Notes: generated from the sequence alone by a model not told the origin. 64,000 nt of DNA from AC-32 sp963788215 (GCA_963788215.1 CAWBFX010000005.1:62001-126000), one strand, 5' to 3'. Counted from the stretch's first letter, positions 48,719-57,188 are shown. Made by a program: numbers and translations.

Positions 48719-48744
48719 CGCAACGAGACGTAGCCGAAGCCAGA

Positions 48745-48750
48745 TAGGAT
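48745..48750 (+). promoter_or_regulatory. -10 hexamer TAGGAT, leaderless start of 68-aa gene
   Basis: TAGGAT followed by 7 nt and the GTG at 48758; no ribosome site. Confidence 0.5.
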
Positions 48751-48757
48751 CCGCCGC

Positions 48758-48964
48758 GTGACCTGGCAGGCATTCGTACGGTTCCGCTCGGGCTCGACGA
48801 CGCGAGCCGATATCGGCGACACCGAGGACGAGGCTCGCGAAGCGCTTCGCGACGCGATGAGCCAGCTCAAGTCGAACGGGATCGGCATCGTCGGCCCGAA
48901 CCTCGTCGTCACCAAGGACGACCTCGAGTTCATCAAGCTCGAGCTGAAGCAGCGCGACCAGTAG
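48758..48964 (+). CDS. Small hypothetical protein (68 aa)
   Basis: 68 residues, FVRFRSGSTTRADIGDTEDE then a helix (AREALRDAMSQLKSNGIG) and a C-terminal DDLEFIKLELKQ. Shape of a small alpha/beta domain; no family recognised. GTG chosen for its -10 hexamer 7 nt upstream. It has its own promoter, so it is probably not part of the Tad operon. Confidence 0.62.
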   Translation: MTWQAFVRFRSGSTTRADIGDTEDEAREALRDAMSQLKSNGIGIVGPNLVVTKDDLEFIKLELKQRDQ

Positions 48965-48990
48965 CCCAGCCCGTACAGGAGCTCTGCCCC

Positions 48991-48996
48991 TAGAGT
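48991..48996 (+). promoter_or_regulatory. -10 hexamer TAGAGT, leaderless start of epimerase
   Basis: TAGAGT followed by 6 nt and the GTG at 49003; no ribosome site. Confidence 0.55.
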
Positions 48997-49002
48997 CCCC
49001 TC

Positions 49003-50100
49003 GTGGCCGACCGCGTGCTGATCACCGGTGGCGCCGGGTTCATCGGCTCGCACGTCGCCGACGAGCTGCTCAGCGCGGGCTACTCGGTCCGTGCGCTCGA
49101 CATCCTCGTCGACCAGGTGCACGGCGACTCCCAGCGGCCCGACTACCTGGACTCCGACGTCGAGCTGATTCCCGGCGACGTCCGCAACGAGGAAGTCGTC
49201 CGCGGGGCGCTCGAGGGCGTCGACGCGGTCGTCCACCTCGCCGCGCGCGTGGGCGTCGGGCAGAGCATGTACCAGCAGGCCGAGTACGCCGGCGCCAACA
49301 CTCTAGGGACTGCCGTGCTGATGGCGGCGCTCGCCGAGCACCCCGTGCGCAAGGTCGTCACCGCGTCGAGCATGAGCATCTACGGCGAGGGCGCCTACGA
49401 GCCGGTCCCGGCCGCGGAGAGGACGCGCGAGCAGCTCGAGCGCCGCGAGTGGGAGCCGCGCGGCCCCGGCGGCGAGGAGCTCACGCCCGTCCCGACGCCG
49501 GAGACGAAACAGCCGGCCCTGACGTCGGTCTACGCGCTCACGAAGTACGACCAGGAGCTTCTCTGCCTGCTCTTCGGCGCGTCCTACGGCGTCCCCGCGG
49601 TCGCGCTGCGCCTCTTCAACGTCTACGGCCCGCGCCAGGCGCTCTCCAACCCGTACACCGGCGTCCTCGCGATCTTCGCCGCACGCCTGCTCAACGACCG
49701 CCCGCCGGTCGTCTACGAGGACGGCCGCCAGAGCCGCGACTTCGTCCACGTGACGGACGTCGCCCGCGCCTTCCGCCTGGCACTCGAGCGCGACGGAGCC
49801 GACGGCCGGGCCCTCAACGTCGGCGGCGGCCGCGCGACGACGGTGCTCGAGATCGCCGCGACCCTCGCGCGCCTGCTCGGCAAAGACATTGAGCCCGAGC
49901 TTCCCGGGACCTTCCGGGCCGGCGACATCCGCCACTGCTTCGCAGACGCCACGCTTGCCCGCGAGCTGCTTGGCTTCGAAGCCGAGGTCGCCCTCGAGGA
50001 CGGCCTCGACGAGCTCGCCGCATGGCTCGAGAGCCAGCCCGCAATCGACCGCTTCGACCGGGCAGCCGAGGAGCTCGCCCAGAGAGGACTGACCGCATGA
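49003..50100 (+). CDS. NAD-dependent sugar-nucleotide epimerase
   Basis: 365 residues. Rossmann ITGGAGFIGSHVADELL, substrate/active site SSMSIYGEGAYEPVP, catalytic YALTKYDQE (YxxxK), RLFNVYGPRQALSNPYTG and the C-terminal DIRHCFADATLARELLGF. The insert of about 50 residues between the two active-site motifs and the YDQE helix resemble dTDP-L-rhamnose 4-epimerases, but this is tentative. It likely supplies a sugar for envelope glycans. Overlaps the cyclophilin gene as ATGA. Confidence 0.86.
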   Translation: MADRVLITGGAGFIGSHVADELLSAGYSVRALDILVDQVHGDSQRPDYLDSDVELIPGDVRNEEVVRGALEGVDAVVHLAARVGVGQSMYQQAEYAGANTLGTAVLMAALAEHPVRKVVTASSMSIYGEGAYEPVPAAERTREQLERREWEPRGPGGEELTPVPTPETKQPALTSVYALTKYDQELLCLLFGASYGVPAVALRLFNVYGPRQALSNPYTGVLAIFAARLLNDRPPVVYEDGRQSRDFVHVTDVARAFRLALERDGADGRALNVGGGRATTVLEIAATLARLLGKDIEPELPGTFRAGDIRHCFADATLARELLGFEAEVALEDGLDELAAWLESQPAIDRFDRAAEELAQRGLTA

Positions 50101-50558
50101 GCAATGCAACGCTGCACACGAACCACGGCCCGATCGAGATCGAGCTCTTCGACGACGACGCGCCCAAGACCGTCGACAACTTCGTCAAGCTCGCCCGCGA
50201 CGGGTTCTACGACGGCGTCATCTTCCACCGCGTGATCCCGGACTTCATGATCCAGGGCGGCGACCCGACCGGTAGCGGCATGGGCGGCCCGGGCTACACG
50301 TTCGAGGACGAGTTCAACGACCACAAGGTCGTGCGCGGCGCCCTCGCCATGGCGAACGCCGGCCCCAACACGAACGGGAGCCAGTTCTTCGTCGTCACCG
50401 CCGAGGCGACCCCGTGGCTCGACGGCAAGCACACCGTGTTCGGCCAGGTCACGCAGGGGATGGACGTCGTCGACAAGATCTCGAGCATCGAGACCGACTC
50501 GAACGACAAGCCCCGCGAGCCGGTCGTCATCGAGCGGGTCGAGCTCCCCGTCGAGTGA
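50097..50558 (+). CDS. ppiA: Peptidyl-prolyl cis-trans isomerase (cyclophilin type)
   Basis: 153 residues. Motifs FYDGVIFHRVIPDFMIQGGD, GGPGYTFEDEF, MANAGPNTNGSQFFV and LDGKHTVFGQV hold all catalytic and binding residues of bacterial cyclophilins. No signal peptide, so cytoplasmic. It helps proline isomerisation in folding proteins. Co-translated with the upstream epimerase. Confidence 0.96.
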   Translation: MSNATLHTNHGPIEIELFDDDAPKTVDNFVKLARDGFYDGVIFHRVIPDFMIQGGDPTGSGMGGPGYTFEDEFNDHKVVRGALAMANAGPNTNGSQFFVVTAEATPWLDGKHTVFGQVTQGMDVVDKISSIETDSNDKPREPVVIERVELPVE

Positions 50559-50600
50559 TGCCGCGGGAGGGGCGTCCCCCTCCCGCGACCGCAGAGCGGA

Positions 50601-51047
50601 CTATGCGCCGGGCGGCGCCGCCCGCCCGTTCGGCGGCCCGTTCAATGGCCCGTTCGGTGGGCCGGGCATACCGGACCGCACGCTGACCACGTCGAGCGCC
50701 TTGCTCACGTAGACGGTGACCGGCGTGCCGTCCGCCTTCGTCATGTGCGCCTCGTAGGCCGCGTTGCCGTCCGCGTCCGTCTCGACCCGGACGATCGTGC
50801 CGCCGGGCACCTTCGCGAGCGCGAGCGCCCGCACCTTCGAGGCCGTGTCGCCCGTCAGCAGGGTCTCGTCGCTCCGCTGCCGGCCCCACGGCCGCTGCGG
50901 GCTCGGGGCAGCCCCCGAACCATTTGGGCGCGAGCCGTTCGAGCCGTTCGAGCCCGAGCCGCTCGCCGCACTCGCGATGCCGTAGCTCCCGGCCGCGACT
51001 CCGAGCGCGGTCGCCGTGATCACGACCGCCCGCCTCGTCCTGTCCAT
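50601..51047 (-). CDS. Secreted PepSY-like protein with Asn/Gly-rich ends
   Basis: 148 residues from ATG 51047 (AAAGGAG upstream). Signal peptide (RAVVITATALGVAAGSYGIA), a Ser/Gly/Asn-rich linker, then a PepSY-like region: LTGDTASKVRALALAKVPG, IVRVETDADGNAAYEAHMTK, TPVTVYVSKALDVV. The last 25 residues are a Gly/Pro/Asn repeat (GPPNGPLNGPPNG). PepSY domains often inhibit peptidases; here it is an exported protein of unknown partner. Confidence 0.75.
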   Translation of the reverse strand: MDRTRRAVVITATALGVAAGSYGIASAASGSGSNGSNGSRPNGSGAAPSPQRPWGRQRSDETLLTGDTASKVRALALAKVPGGTIVRVETDADGNAAYEAHMTKADGTPVTVYVSKALDVVSVRSGMPGPPNGPLNGPPNGRAAPPGA

Positions 51048-51143
51048 GATCGTTCTCCTTTCCGCCGCCTCGCCCGAAATCGGGCACGGCACGCACCGTC
51101 GCAGCCGGACCTGAGAAGAGCCTGTGATCGCGGTAAGGAGTCG

Positions 51144-52322
51144 CTAAGAAGCGCGGCGAAGCGTGAACCCGGTGTGCGGCGGCAGCAGCACGGACGTCAC
51201 GACCGACCCGCTCGGGTCGAGGTACGGGCCACCGAGCGGAAGCGTCACGGTCGCCGAGGCGGACGGATTGACGACCGCGACGCCGCCGCTGAAGTCCCGG
51301 CGCCAGACTCCGCCGACCTGCGAGGCCGGCCCGGCCGGCGCGCCGACGTCCGCCCGCCAGAGAGGCGACTGCGGCTCGGTCCCGCACGGCGGCGCGTAGC
51401 CGAACGCGCTTCGGCTCCCCTTGGCGAAGAGCAGGAAGCTCGCCCGTGCGTAGTCCATCGCGCGAGCGTCGTCGGGCGGGCTGTACGTGAACGCGAGGAA
51501 GATCTTGTGCCGGGCCTGCGCCTGGCGGAGGAGGCTCATCTGGTACGCCCAGTCGTTCCCGGTGAGGAATCCGCTGCCGCCGGCGGCGCTCGCCTTCGTC
51601 CACCACTCCTTCGCCGCGCCGGACATGTAGCCGACCCAGCGGCGCCAGAGCCGCGGCGTCGCGTCGTTCATGTTCCCGACCACGAGGTGTCGCCGCCGCA
51701 GCGCCGGCGCGACCCGGCGCAGGAACCGCGTCGTCGCCCGCGCGTAGTCGTTCAGGCCCGGGTACTTCGCGAGAACCCGGCCGTTCAGGTACCAGGGGTA
51801 CTGCATCGTCCGCGAGATCCCGTCGACGAAGACGCCGTCCCAGCCGCGGCGGCGCAGGTCGCGCGCGACGCCTCGCGCCCACGCGCGCTGGTACGCGCGA
51901 CTGCCGACGTCCATCTGCCAGTAGTGCGGCCAGCCGGCCCAGTTGACGCGGCGGCCGTTCGTGTCGCGGAGAAACCACTCGGGGTGGTGGCGGTTCGCGT
52001 AGGAGTAGCCGACGCCGGTCGGCAGGTCACGCGTCCCGCGCGCGTCGTCGCGCGTCGAGGCCATGTCCTTGTAGACGAGCACCTTCGCGCCCGGGCTGCG
52101 CCGCTTGATCGCGGCGATGCGGCGGTACTGCGACGGCCAGAGCACGACGTAGCGGAATGCCGAAGCCGGCCGCGGGAGCCCGGCGCCGCCGCAGATGCGC
52201 AGCGCAGCGAGGCCCGGCGACGAGCCGGTGCCCGCCGAGGCGGGGAAGGCCGCAAACGCGGCGATAAGGAGGCCGGCGACGGCGAAGCGAAGCCGGCGCG
52301 TACGGGACTGGGGGGCCCGGAT
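51144..52322 (-). CDS. Secreted glycoside-hydrolase-like protein
   Basis: About 392 residues if the signal peptide (RLRFAVAGLLIAAFAAFPAS) is counted. The mature part looks like a TIM-barrel glycosidase of the GHL15/DUF4434-like kind: KVLVYKDMAS, WNWAGWPHYWQMDVG-type strand (NWAGWPHYWQMDV), GWDGVFVDGISR with acidic strand ends and LVVGNMND. The substrate is unknown. The in-frame GTG at 52145 would cut off the signal peptide; upstream no ATG, GTG or TTG exists in frame before a stop, only ATC at 52322, so the start is unusual or a base is wrong here. Confidence 0.62.
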   Translation of the reverse strand: MRAPQSRTRRLRFAVAGLLIAAFAAFPASAGTGSSPGLAALRICGGAGLPRPASAFRYVVLWPSQYRRIAAIKRRSPGAKVLVYKDMASTRDDARGTRDLPTGVGYSYANRHHPEWFLRDTNGRRVNWAGWPHYWQMDVGSRAYQRAWARGVARDLRRRGWDGVFVDGISRTMQYPWYLNGRVLAKYPGLNDYARATTRFLRRVAPALRRRHLVVGNMNDATPRLWRRWVGYMSGAAKEWWTKASAAGGSGFLTGNDWAYQMSLLRQAQARHKIFLAFTYSPPDDARAMDYARASFLLFAKGSRSAFGYAPPCGTEPQSPLWRADVGAPAGPASQVGGVWRRDFSGGVAVVNPSASATVTLPLGGPYLDPSGSVVTSVLLPPHTGFTLRRAS

Positions 52323-52325
52323 GGA

Positions 52326-52337
52326 CTACACGTGTAG
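52326..52337. promoter_or_regulatory. 12-bp palindrome upstream of glycosidase-like gene
   Basis: CTACACGTGTAG is a perfect palindrome placed in the 35-bp gap between the phosphoesterase stop and the coding start of the glycosidase-like gene. It could be an operator; there is no matching copy seen elsewhere in the window. Confidence 0.35.
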
Positions 52338-52357
52338 CAGACCCTTCGGCGGGTCCC

Positions 52358-53842
52358 TCAGGGCGTGCCGGGCGGGAGCCCTTCCTTGCGGAGCGCCGCC
52401 GCCGCGCGGATGAGGTCCCGCTGGAGCTCCGTCGGCTCCCAGTTCCGCCCGGCGCCGTCGGGATCGGGCGACGCTTCGCCGCGCTCGACGGCGCGGCGCT
52501 CGGCCCGCGCGACCTTGCGCCACTCCTCGAAGCGATCGAAGAGCCGGCGATGGTCGGGAAGGTCGGTCCGCGGCTCTTCGGCCAGCGCGACGCCCAGATG
52601 CTGCGCCCGCTCGACGCGCGGCCCCATCCTCCGGATCGCCTCCTGCGAGTTGCGCGCAAAGCGGAGCAGGATCGTCTTCATCAGCGACGTGTGGTCGAAG
52701 AAGTCGTGGCACGCGAAGTTGCGCACCCGCGGCCCGACGACGAGCGCCGGCACCCGCACGCCGAAGGTCGTGAAGGGGCTCGGGTCGCCGGCCGGGACCG
52801 CGGGAGGAACGACGTGGTCGTAGAAGCCGCCGTGCTCGTCGTAGGTGACGACGAGCAGCGTGTTCTCCCAGTTCGGGCTGTTGACGAGCGCGTGGTAGAG
52901 CTCGAGCACGAGCTCCTGGCCGGCGAGGATGTCGGACGGCGGATGGTCGTCGTTCGAGGTCGACTCGAACGTGCGGGAGTCGAGGAAGTTCGGGTCGATC
53001 CAGGAGACTGAGCGCAGGCCGTCCGACCCGCTCTTGACGGAGTCGTCCAGGAAGCTGTCGCGCAGCTCGACGAGCTCCTTCAGCGCTCGCTCCGCGAGGG
53101 GGATCGCTTTCCGGTCGAAGTAGGCGAAGTTCTTGCCGCCGATCTGACGGAAGTCGCGGTAGCGGCGGTCCGCCAGTCGGAGCGTCGCCGGGTCGTACGA
53201 GTACCAGCGCCAGTCGTCGTCCGCGAGGTGCCGGGTGAACGACTCGACGGCGTAGATCGGCTCCTTCTCGAGCTTCTGCAGCAGGCCCTCGCCGCGAAAG
53301 AGACGGGCGAAGCGCTCGAACATCCTCAGCTTGCGCCCGACCGGATCGGCCGCCCGCGCCGCGATCGAGTAGAGGCGGTTCGGCCAGGTGTCGCCGGGGA
53401 TCGAGCTGTGCCAGGCGTCGCAGACGCAGTACGTGCGCGCGAGGAAGTCGTAGACGGGGAGGTGCTCCGCCGTGTAGTGGCCCATCGGCAGCGAGCGCCA
53501 CTCCTGGGGCGGCTTCTTCTCGCGGATGAAGTTCTTGACGAACCCGCCGTTGCCGTCCGCGAGCTGCTCGGCGACCGAGGACGGCCCGTGCTGAGGGTCG
53601 AGGCTCTCGTCGAACGGCTGCCCCGGCCGGTGAAAGGCGGTCTGGTCGGGGCGGAACGGGAAGACCGTGACCCGCTCCCCGCGGTCGTCCTCGTTCGACT
53701 CGTCGCCGTTGAGCCCGTTCACGTCCGGCAGCCCGTCGCGCTTCAGGTAGCCGAGCATGTGGTCGAACGACCGGTTCTCCATCATCAGGACGACGATGTG
53801 GTCGATCTGCCGCAGGTTCGCGAGCGACGCGTCCGCGCTCAA
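52358..53842 (-). CDS. Phospholipase C-like phosphoesterase
   Basis: 494 residues, TTG start. Family PF04185-like motifs: IDHIVVLMMENRSFDHMLGY (metal and nucleophile region), SIPGDTWPNRLYSI, and VVTYDEHGGFYDHV plus FFDHTSLMKTILL with metal ligands. No signal peptide is seen at the TTG start, unlike most secreted members, so it may be cytoplasmic or exported another way. It hydrolyses phosphodiesters such as phospholipids. Starts with TTGA overlapping the stop of the upstream gene. Confidence 0.88.
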   Translation of the reverse strand: MSADASLANLRQIDHIVVLMMENRSFDHMLGYLKRDGLPDVNGLNGDESNEDDRGERVTVFPFRPDQTAFHRPGQPFDESLDPQHGPSSVAEQLADGNGGFVKNFIREKKPPQEWRSLPMGHYTAEHLPVYDFLARTYCVCDAWHSSIPGDTWPNRLYSIAARAADPVGRKLRMFERFARLFRGEGLLQKLEKEPIYAVESFTRHLADDDWRWYSYDPATLRLADRRYRDFRQIGGKNFAYFDRKAIPLAERALKELVELRDSFLDDSVKSGSDGLRSVSWIDPNFLDSRTFESTSNDDHPPSDILAGQELVLELYHALVNSPNWENTLLVVTYDEHGGFYDHVVPPAVPAGDPSPFTTFGVRVPALVVGPRVRNFACHDFFDHTSLMKTILLRFARNSQEAIRRMGPRVERAQHLGVALAEEPRTDLPDHRRLFDRFEEWRKVARAERRAVERGEASPDPDGAGRNWEPTELQRDLIRAAAALRKEGLPPGTP

Positions 53843-54261
53843 CGGAGGCGCGCCGGCAAATCGCTCGGATCGGCGGGCAGCAGAGGCACCCGCTGCCGGA
53901 CCTTTCCGATCCAGGGCTTGCTCATCGAGGACGTGCCCGTGAGCCGGAAGACGCCGGACCAGACCTCACCGCGGTGCCGGATCGTCCAGCGCACGGCGTT
54001 CACGTGCGCCTCGAGCGTCGTGAACTGCAAGAGGGAGAGCTCGTCCTTCCAGACGGAGAAGAACATCAGCGTCGCGCCCTTGCGGATCTGGAAGTGCGCG
54101 TCGACCAGCCCCGGAACCTCGCGCCGTCCGGCTCGCCGCAGCCGCCTGAAGGTGCGCAACGCGCCGGGGATCGACCGCCAGCGGCCAAACGTGATCCTGG
54201 TGACGACGCAGATCGGGTCGTCGGCGGAGAGCGCCGGAGCGGCTCCGTTGTCTAGAACCAC
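53839..54261 (-). CDS. DUF3291/CrtA-like hypothetical protein
   Basis: 140 residues from GTG 54261. The pattern ICVVTRITFGRWRSIPGALR, DAHFQIRKGATLMFFSVWKD and the final PWIGKVRQRVPLL resembles the dimeric ferredoxin-like DUF3291/spheroidene-monooxygenase-like group. Enzymatic role uncertain. It overlaps the upstream membrane gene by 10 bp and the phosphoesterase by 4 bp, so these belong to one transcript with the Mau-like genes. Confidence 0.62.
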   Translation of the reverse strand: MVLDNGAAPALSADDPICVVTRITFGRWRSIPGALRTFRRLRRAGRREVPGLVDAHFQIRKGATLMFFSVWKDELSLLQFTTLEAHVNAVRWTIRHRGEVWSGVFRLTGTSSMSKPWIGKVRQRVPLLPADPSDLPARLR

Positions 54262-54857
54262 GACGCCCCGCTGATGACGATCGCGATCGAGACGACTCCG
54301 AGGAACGCGACCGACGCGAGCCTCACCCGGCTCGCCGCGTGGAGCAGCCCGAGCCCCGGCGAGGCGCCCGGCGTCGGCGTGCTCCGAGCCTGGGCGAACA
54401 GCGCGGCCCCGAAGGCGACGCCCAGCCCGAGCCCGTAGCAGGCAAGGACGACCGGCGCGAGCCAAGGCGAGACGAACGCCGCGACGAACAGCACCATCAG
54501 CCAGTAGAGCGAGCTCAGCCGGATCGTCGAGAAGCCGAGGCCGAGGTCGAAGCCCCAGAGCGCCCAGACGGACTGCTTGCCATCCTCCCGGTACCAGGTC
54601 GAGCAGGTCTGCCGGAGAAGCGTGGGCGTGCGGAGGCCGAAGATGCCGAGATCCGCGAGCAACAGGAGGCACCCGGCCGCTCCGACCGCGAGCGCCGGCA
54701 CGTCCCACGCGAGGCGCACGGCCCCGGCGAGCACGCCGATCGCCACGCCGGTGAGCGCAGCGCCGGTCATCGCGCCCAGCGTGAAGAGCACGATCGACCT
54801 GCCCGAGCCTCGTAACTCACGTTTCCCCTGCACGAGGGGACCGATGACCCCAACCAT
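54252..54857 (-). CDS. Membrane protein of Mau-like cluster
   Basis: 201 residues with about five membrane helices (IVLFTLGAMTGAALTGVAIG, VPALAVGAAGCLLLLADLGI, LSSLYWLMVLFVAAFVSPWL, LAPVVLACYGLGLGVAFGAA, LASVAFLGVVSIAIVISG). The loop TLLRQTCSTWYREDGKQ has one Cys. Its placing with MauE-, MauD- and MauA-like genes recalls MauF, but no sequence proof of that is visible. ATG 54857. Confidence 0.6.
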   Translation of the reverse strand: MVGVIGPLVQGKRELRGSGRSIVLFTLGAMTGAALTGVAIGVLAGAVRLAWDVPALAVGAAGCLLLLADLGIFGLRTPTLLRQTCSTWYREDGKQSVWALWGFDLGLGFSTIRLSSLYWLMVLFVAAFVSPWLAPVVLACYGLGLGVAFGAALFAQARSTPTPGASPGLGLLHAASRVRLASVAFLGVVSIAIVISGASWF

Positions 54858-54928
54858 CGACGCCCCTCAGGGGCTGCAGAGCTGCGGAAGGGCGGCGAGG
54901 AACGCGAGCGCGCAGGCGGCGCCCAGCG

Positions 54929-55285
54929 TCACTGGCGCCAGCCCTTCACCCTCGGCACGGCGTGGCTGCCCTGGGTGACCGCGATCCGCCCGCACGAGCA
55001 TCCGCTGCAGCTTCCGCCCGTGTAGCACTCGCCGCAGATCCAGATGCGACGGGCGTTGTCGACGCAGTACCAGGCCCACCGAGTTACAGCCGGAGCCGCA
55101 GTCGTAGCCGCGGCCAGAGCAGTTCGTGCAGTCGTTGTTATAGGCGAGCGACAGCAGCCCACGCTGCGGCTACCGCCGTCGGCCCGGGCTTGCGCGACGC
55201 TCGACAGCCCGGCCGCGCCGGCGGCGATCCCGACGCAGACCTTGCCCGCACGCGCCAGGAGCCGGCGGCGAGTCGTCTTCGTCAT
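54929..55285 (-). pseudogene. MauA-like Cys-rich Tat-exported protein, frameshifted twice
   Basis: ATG 55285 gives a twin-arginine-type signal (TRRRLLARAGKVCVGIAAGA) ending in AQARA. The next part shows SVGCC, then the coding signal moves one frame over (AYNNDCTNCSGRGYDCGSGC) and back (WAWYCVDNARRIWICGEC, SGCSCGRI). One missing base near 55137 and one extra near 55079 join these into one Cys- and Trp-rich protein that looks like the small, disulfide-rich light chain of methylamine dehydrogenase (MauA), whose cofactor is built from two Trp. Neighbouring MauE- and MauD-like genes support this. No heavy-chain gene (MauB) is in the window. Confidence 0.6.
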
Positions 55286-55324
55286 GTCGAGCCTCGCTTA
55301 CTTGTTCGAACCGATCGTAGAGCG

Positions 55325-55914
55325 TCACCTGGCACCTCCAGTGGTCAGGGCTGAAACGCGGGGAACTTCGGACAGGTCGGTTTCGCTCGAGGGGCCGAGC
55401 GCCTCGAGCAGCTGCTGGAGCTGGTGCGCGTTCTGGATGGTCGCGCCTTCGATAAGGATCCCGTCGCGGACCACGACCGCGGCAGGCCGGAGGGCGACCC
55501 CGAGCGCTTCGCCGTAGCTCCGGTCGAGATCGACCACGACCTCGTCGCCGGCCAGGCCGGAGGCGGCCACCATCTCCGCCGCCTCCTCTTGGTTGTGCGC
55601 CTGCAGGATCGTGACGATCCTCCTTTCGACGAACCGGTCGAGCAGGTCTCGCAGGCCGGATGCGACGAGCCTGCACGTGGCGCAGTCCGTGCTCAGCAGG
55701 ACGAAGATGCCTTCGCCGTTTTGCAGACGCTGCGGGCGGGCTCTCGCAGCGGCCGCCCGGCGAGATCGCCGAGGCTGATCGGGACAGGCCGGTCATCGAG
55801 GTCGAGCACGCGCCTGATCTGGGAGGTCTGCCGGACCATCTCGAGCAGCACGAGCCCCTGGACGACAACGAGGACGGCCAGGGCGATGACACAGGAGACG
55901 AGCAGGACGGTCAC
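55325..55914 (-). CDS. MauD-like thioredoxin-fold protein, frameshifted
   Basis: GTG 55914 opens with a membrane helix (TVLLVSCVIALAVLVVVQGL) and ISLGDLAGRPLREPARSV; then one base is missing (near 55722) and the frame goes on as QNGEGIFVLLSTDCATCRLV with a CxxC redox site, IVTILQAHNQEEAAEM and VVVRDGILIEGATIQNAHQL to 55325. Restored length is about 196 residues, right for MauD, a membrane-tied thiol-disulfide protein that helps make the light-chain disulfides. The break may be a sequence error. Confidence 0.7.
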
Positions 55915-55923
55915 GGTGCGAGC

Positions 55924-56451
55924 TCACCCCTCGAGCAGCCGGCGCTGGCGGACGATCGGGACCAGGTCGCGAAGGGCGAGCAGCCAGCGCGCGCCCATGA
56001 CCGCGGCGACCCCGAGCAACGCCGCGAGCGGCGCTTCGCCGAGGGTCAGCGACGGCTGCGTCCGCTGGAGCAGCGCCAGGTAGGCGAGCGAGGCGGCCGC
56101 GAGCAGCAGCGACGTCTCGAGGCTGTCCCTACCGAGCTCGCGGTCGCTCGAGCCGAAGCAGTTGCAGCTGATGTGCACGCCGCTCCGCATGGCCCAGACC
56201 GAGAGCGCCGAGAAGCCCAGGAAGAGGACGACGGTCGCCGCCGCGACGGCGCTGGGAGCGAGGCCCGAGACCAGCAGTGCCGCGAGCGTGGCTTCGATCG
56301 CGATCACCCCGCCCGAGACGGGCCCGGCGCCTCGGGGCACGAGCGCCCGCACGGTCCTGCGGAAGGTCTCGAAGTCCCGAGCCTTCGCGTTCGCGGCCAC
56401 GGCAAGCACGGTCGCCACCGCGAACCGAAGCGTCAACACCAATATCGACAC
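55924..56451 (-). CDS. mauE: MauE-like membrane protein
   Basis: 175 residues from GTG 56451, with GGGGAG 4 nt before it (ATG 56511 would add a poor leader). Four membrane helices; the MauE/DoxX-like first helix LTLRFAVATVLAVAANAKARD and the loop ISCNCFGSSDRELG with its CxC pair are the family marks. MauE is needed for disulfide formation of methylamine dehydrogenase in methylotrophs; in other bacteria it works with thioredoxin-like partners. First gene of the minus-strand cluster. Confidence 0.82.
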   Translation of the reverse strand: MSILVLTLRFAVATVLAVAANAKARDFETFRRTVRALVPRGAGPVSGGVIAIEATLAALLVSGLAPSAVAAATVVLFLGFSALSVWAMRSGVHISCNCFGSSDRELGRDSLETSLLLAAASLAYLALLQRTQPSLTLGEAPLAALLGVAAVMGARWLLALRDLVPIVRQRRLLEG

Positions 56452-56597
56452 GCAACTCCCCCTCGCGCTCGTTGCAGCGGCAAGCATCGCAGTCCTGCCC
56501 TCCAGGTTCAAGCCGCGGCGGCACCAGCCGCCTCAGGTGGGCTTACGCTCGCGCACGGGCGGGCATGGCCCACCGGCAAGCAACGAAGGAGAGTCGG

Positions 56598-56858
56598 ATG
56601 GCCACTTGGATCTGGATCGTGATCGCAATCGCAGCCGTCGTCGTGCTCGCGGTCATCGTGCTCGGCAGCCGGCAGGCGCGACAGAAACGACAGCAGCGTG
56701 AGCAGGCGCAGGAGCTCCGGCAGGAGGCGACGGAGCGGCACCGCAGCGCGAAGGAACGCGAGGAGGAGGCGCAGGAGCTCGCCGAGCGCGCGGCCGCCGA
56801 GCGCAAGGAAGCGGACAGGGTGGCGGCCCAGGCTGCGCAGGTCGACCCCGACAACTAA
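56598..56858 (+). CDS. Small membrane protein with coiled-coil tail (86 aa)
   Basis: 86 residues; membrane helix at 5-24 (WIVIAIAAVVVLAVIVLG) followed by a charged helix of Arg/Gln/Glu (RQQREQAQELRQEATERHR and on). Good ribosome site (AAGGAGAG). Such small anchored coiled-coil proteins are common in high-GC actinobacteria; function unknown. Confidence 0.75.
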   Translation: MATWIWIVIAIAAVVVLAVIVLGSRQARQKRQQREQAQELRQEATERHRSAKEREEEAQELAERAAAERKEADRVAAQAAQVDPDN

Positions 56859-56897
56859 CCCCTAGCGAATCACCAGCGCGAAAAGCGAGCGGCTCTA

Positions 56898-56970
56898 AGC
56901 CGACGCCCGGACTCGAACCGGGGACCCCTTCATTACGAGTGAAGTGCTCTACCAGCTGAGCTACGTCGGC
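56898..56970 (-). tRNA. tRNA-Thr (anticodon CGT)
   Basis: 73-nt cloverleaf on the minus strand: acceptor GCCGACG pairs with CGTCGGC, D-arm GCTCAGCTGGTAGAGC, anticodon arm CTTCA-CTCGTAA-TGAAG with anticodon CGT, variable loop GGGTC, T-arm CCCCGGTTCGAGTCCGGG. CCA is not encoded. It reads ACG codons. Confidence 0.97.
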
Positions 56971-57002
56971 GGGCTGCTTACTGTAGCGCTCTCCCGGCGG
57001 CG

Positions 57003-57188
57003 CTAGCCGGCCTCGGCCTGCGGCTCGAGCTGGGCGCGCGTCCTCGCGAGCTCTCTGCTCAACTCGTCGATCTCGACCAGCACAGGCAGGAGGCGCCGGT
57101 CTCCGAGCGCGCCGAGCGCACGCGCCTCGTGCTCGAGGAGCTCGTGTAGCCGGGTCAGGCGAGAGGCCGCCTCCTCAGCGTGCTGCAT
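57003..57188 (-). CDS. Small helical hypothetical protein (61 aa)
   Basis: 61 residues with Leu/Glu/Arg-rich helices (RLTRLHELLEHEARALGALG, VEIDELSRELARTRAQLE) that could form a short coiled coil. ATG without clear ribosome site. Coding pattern fits high-GC wobble, but the size makes this only a moderate call. Confidence 0.45.
   Translation of the reverse strand: MQHAEEAASRLTRLHELLEHEARALGALGDRRLLPVLVEIDELSRELARTRAQLEPQAEAG

Noticed and set aside
46258..49236. 992-codon minus-strand frame rich in Ser/Arg
   Set aside because: Antisense of tadC and the coiled-coil gene; low-complexity Ser-Arg runs are what GC-rich Glu/Arg codons give in the opposite frame. No family features.
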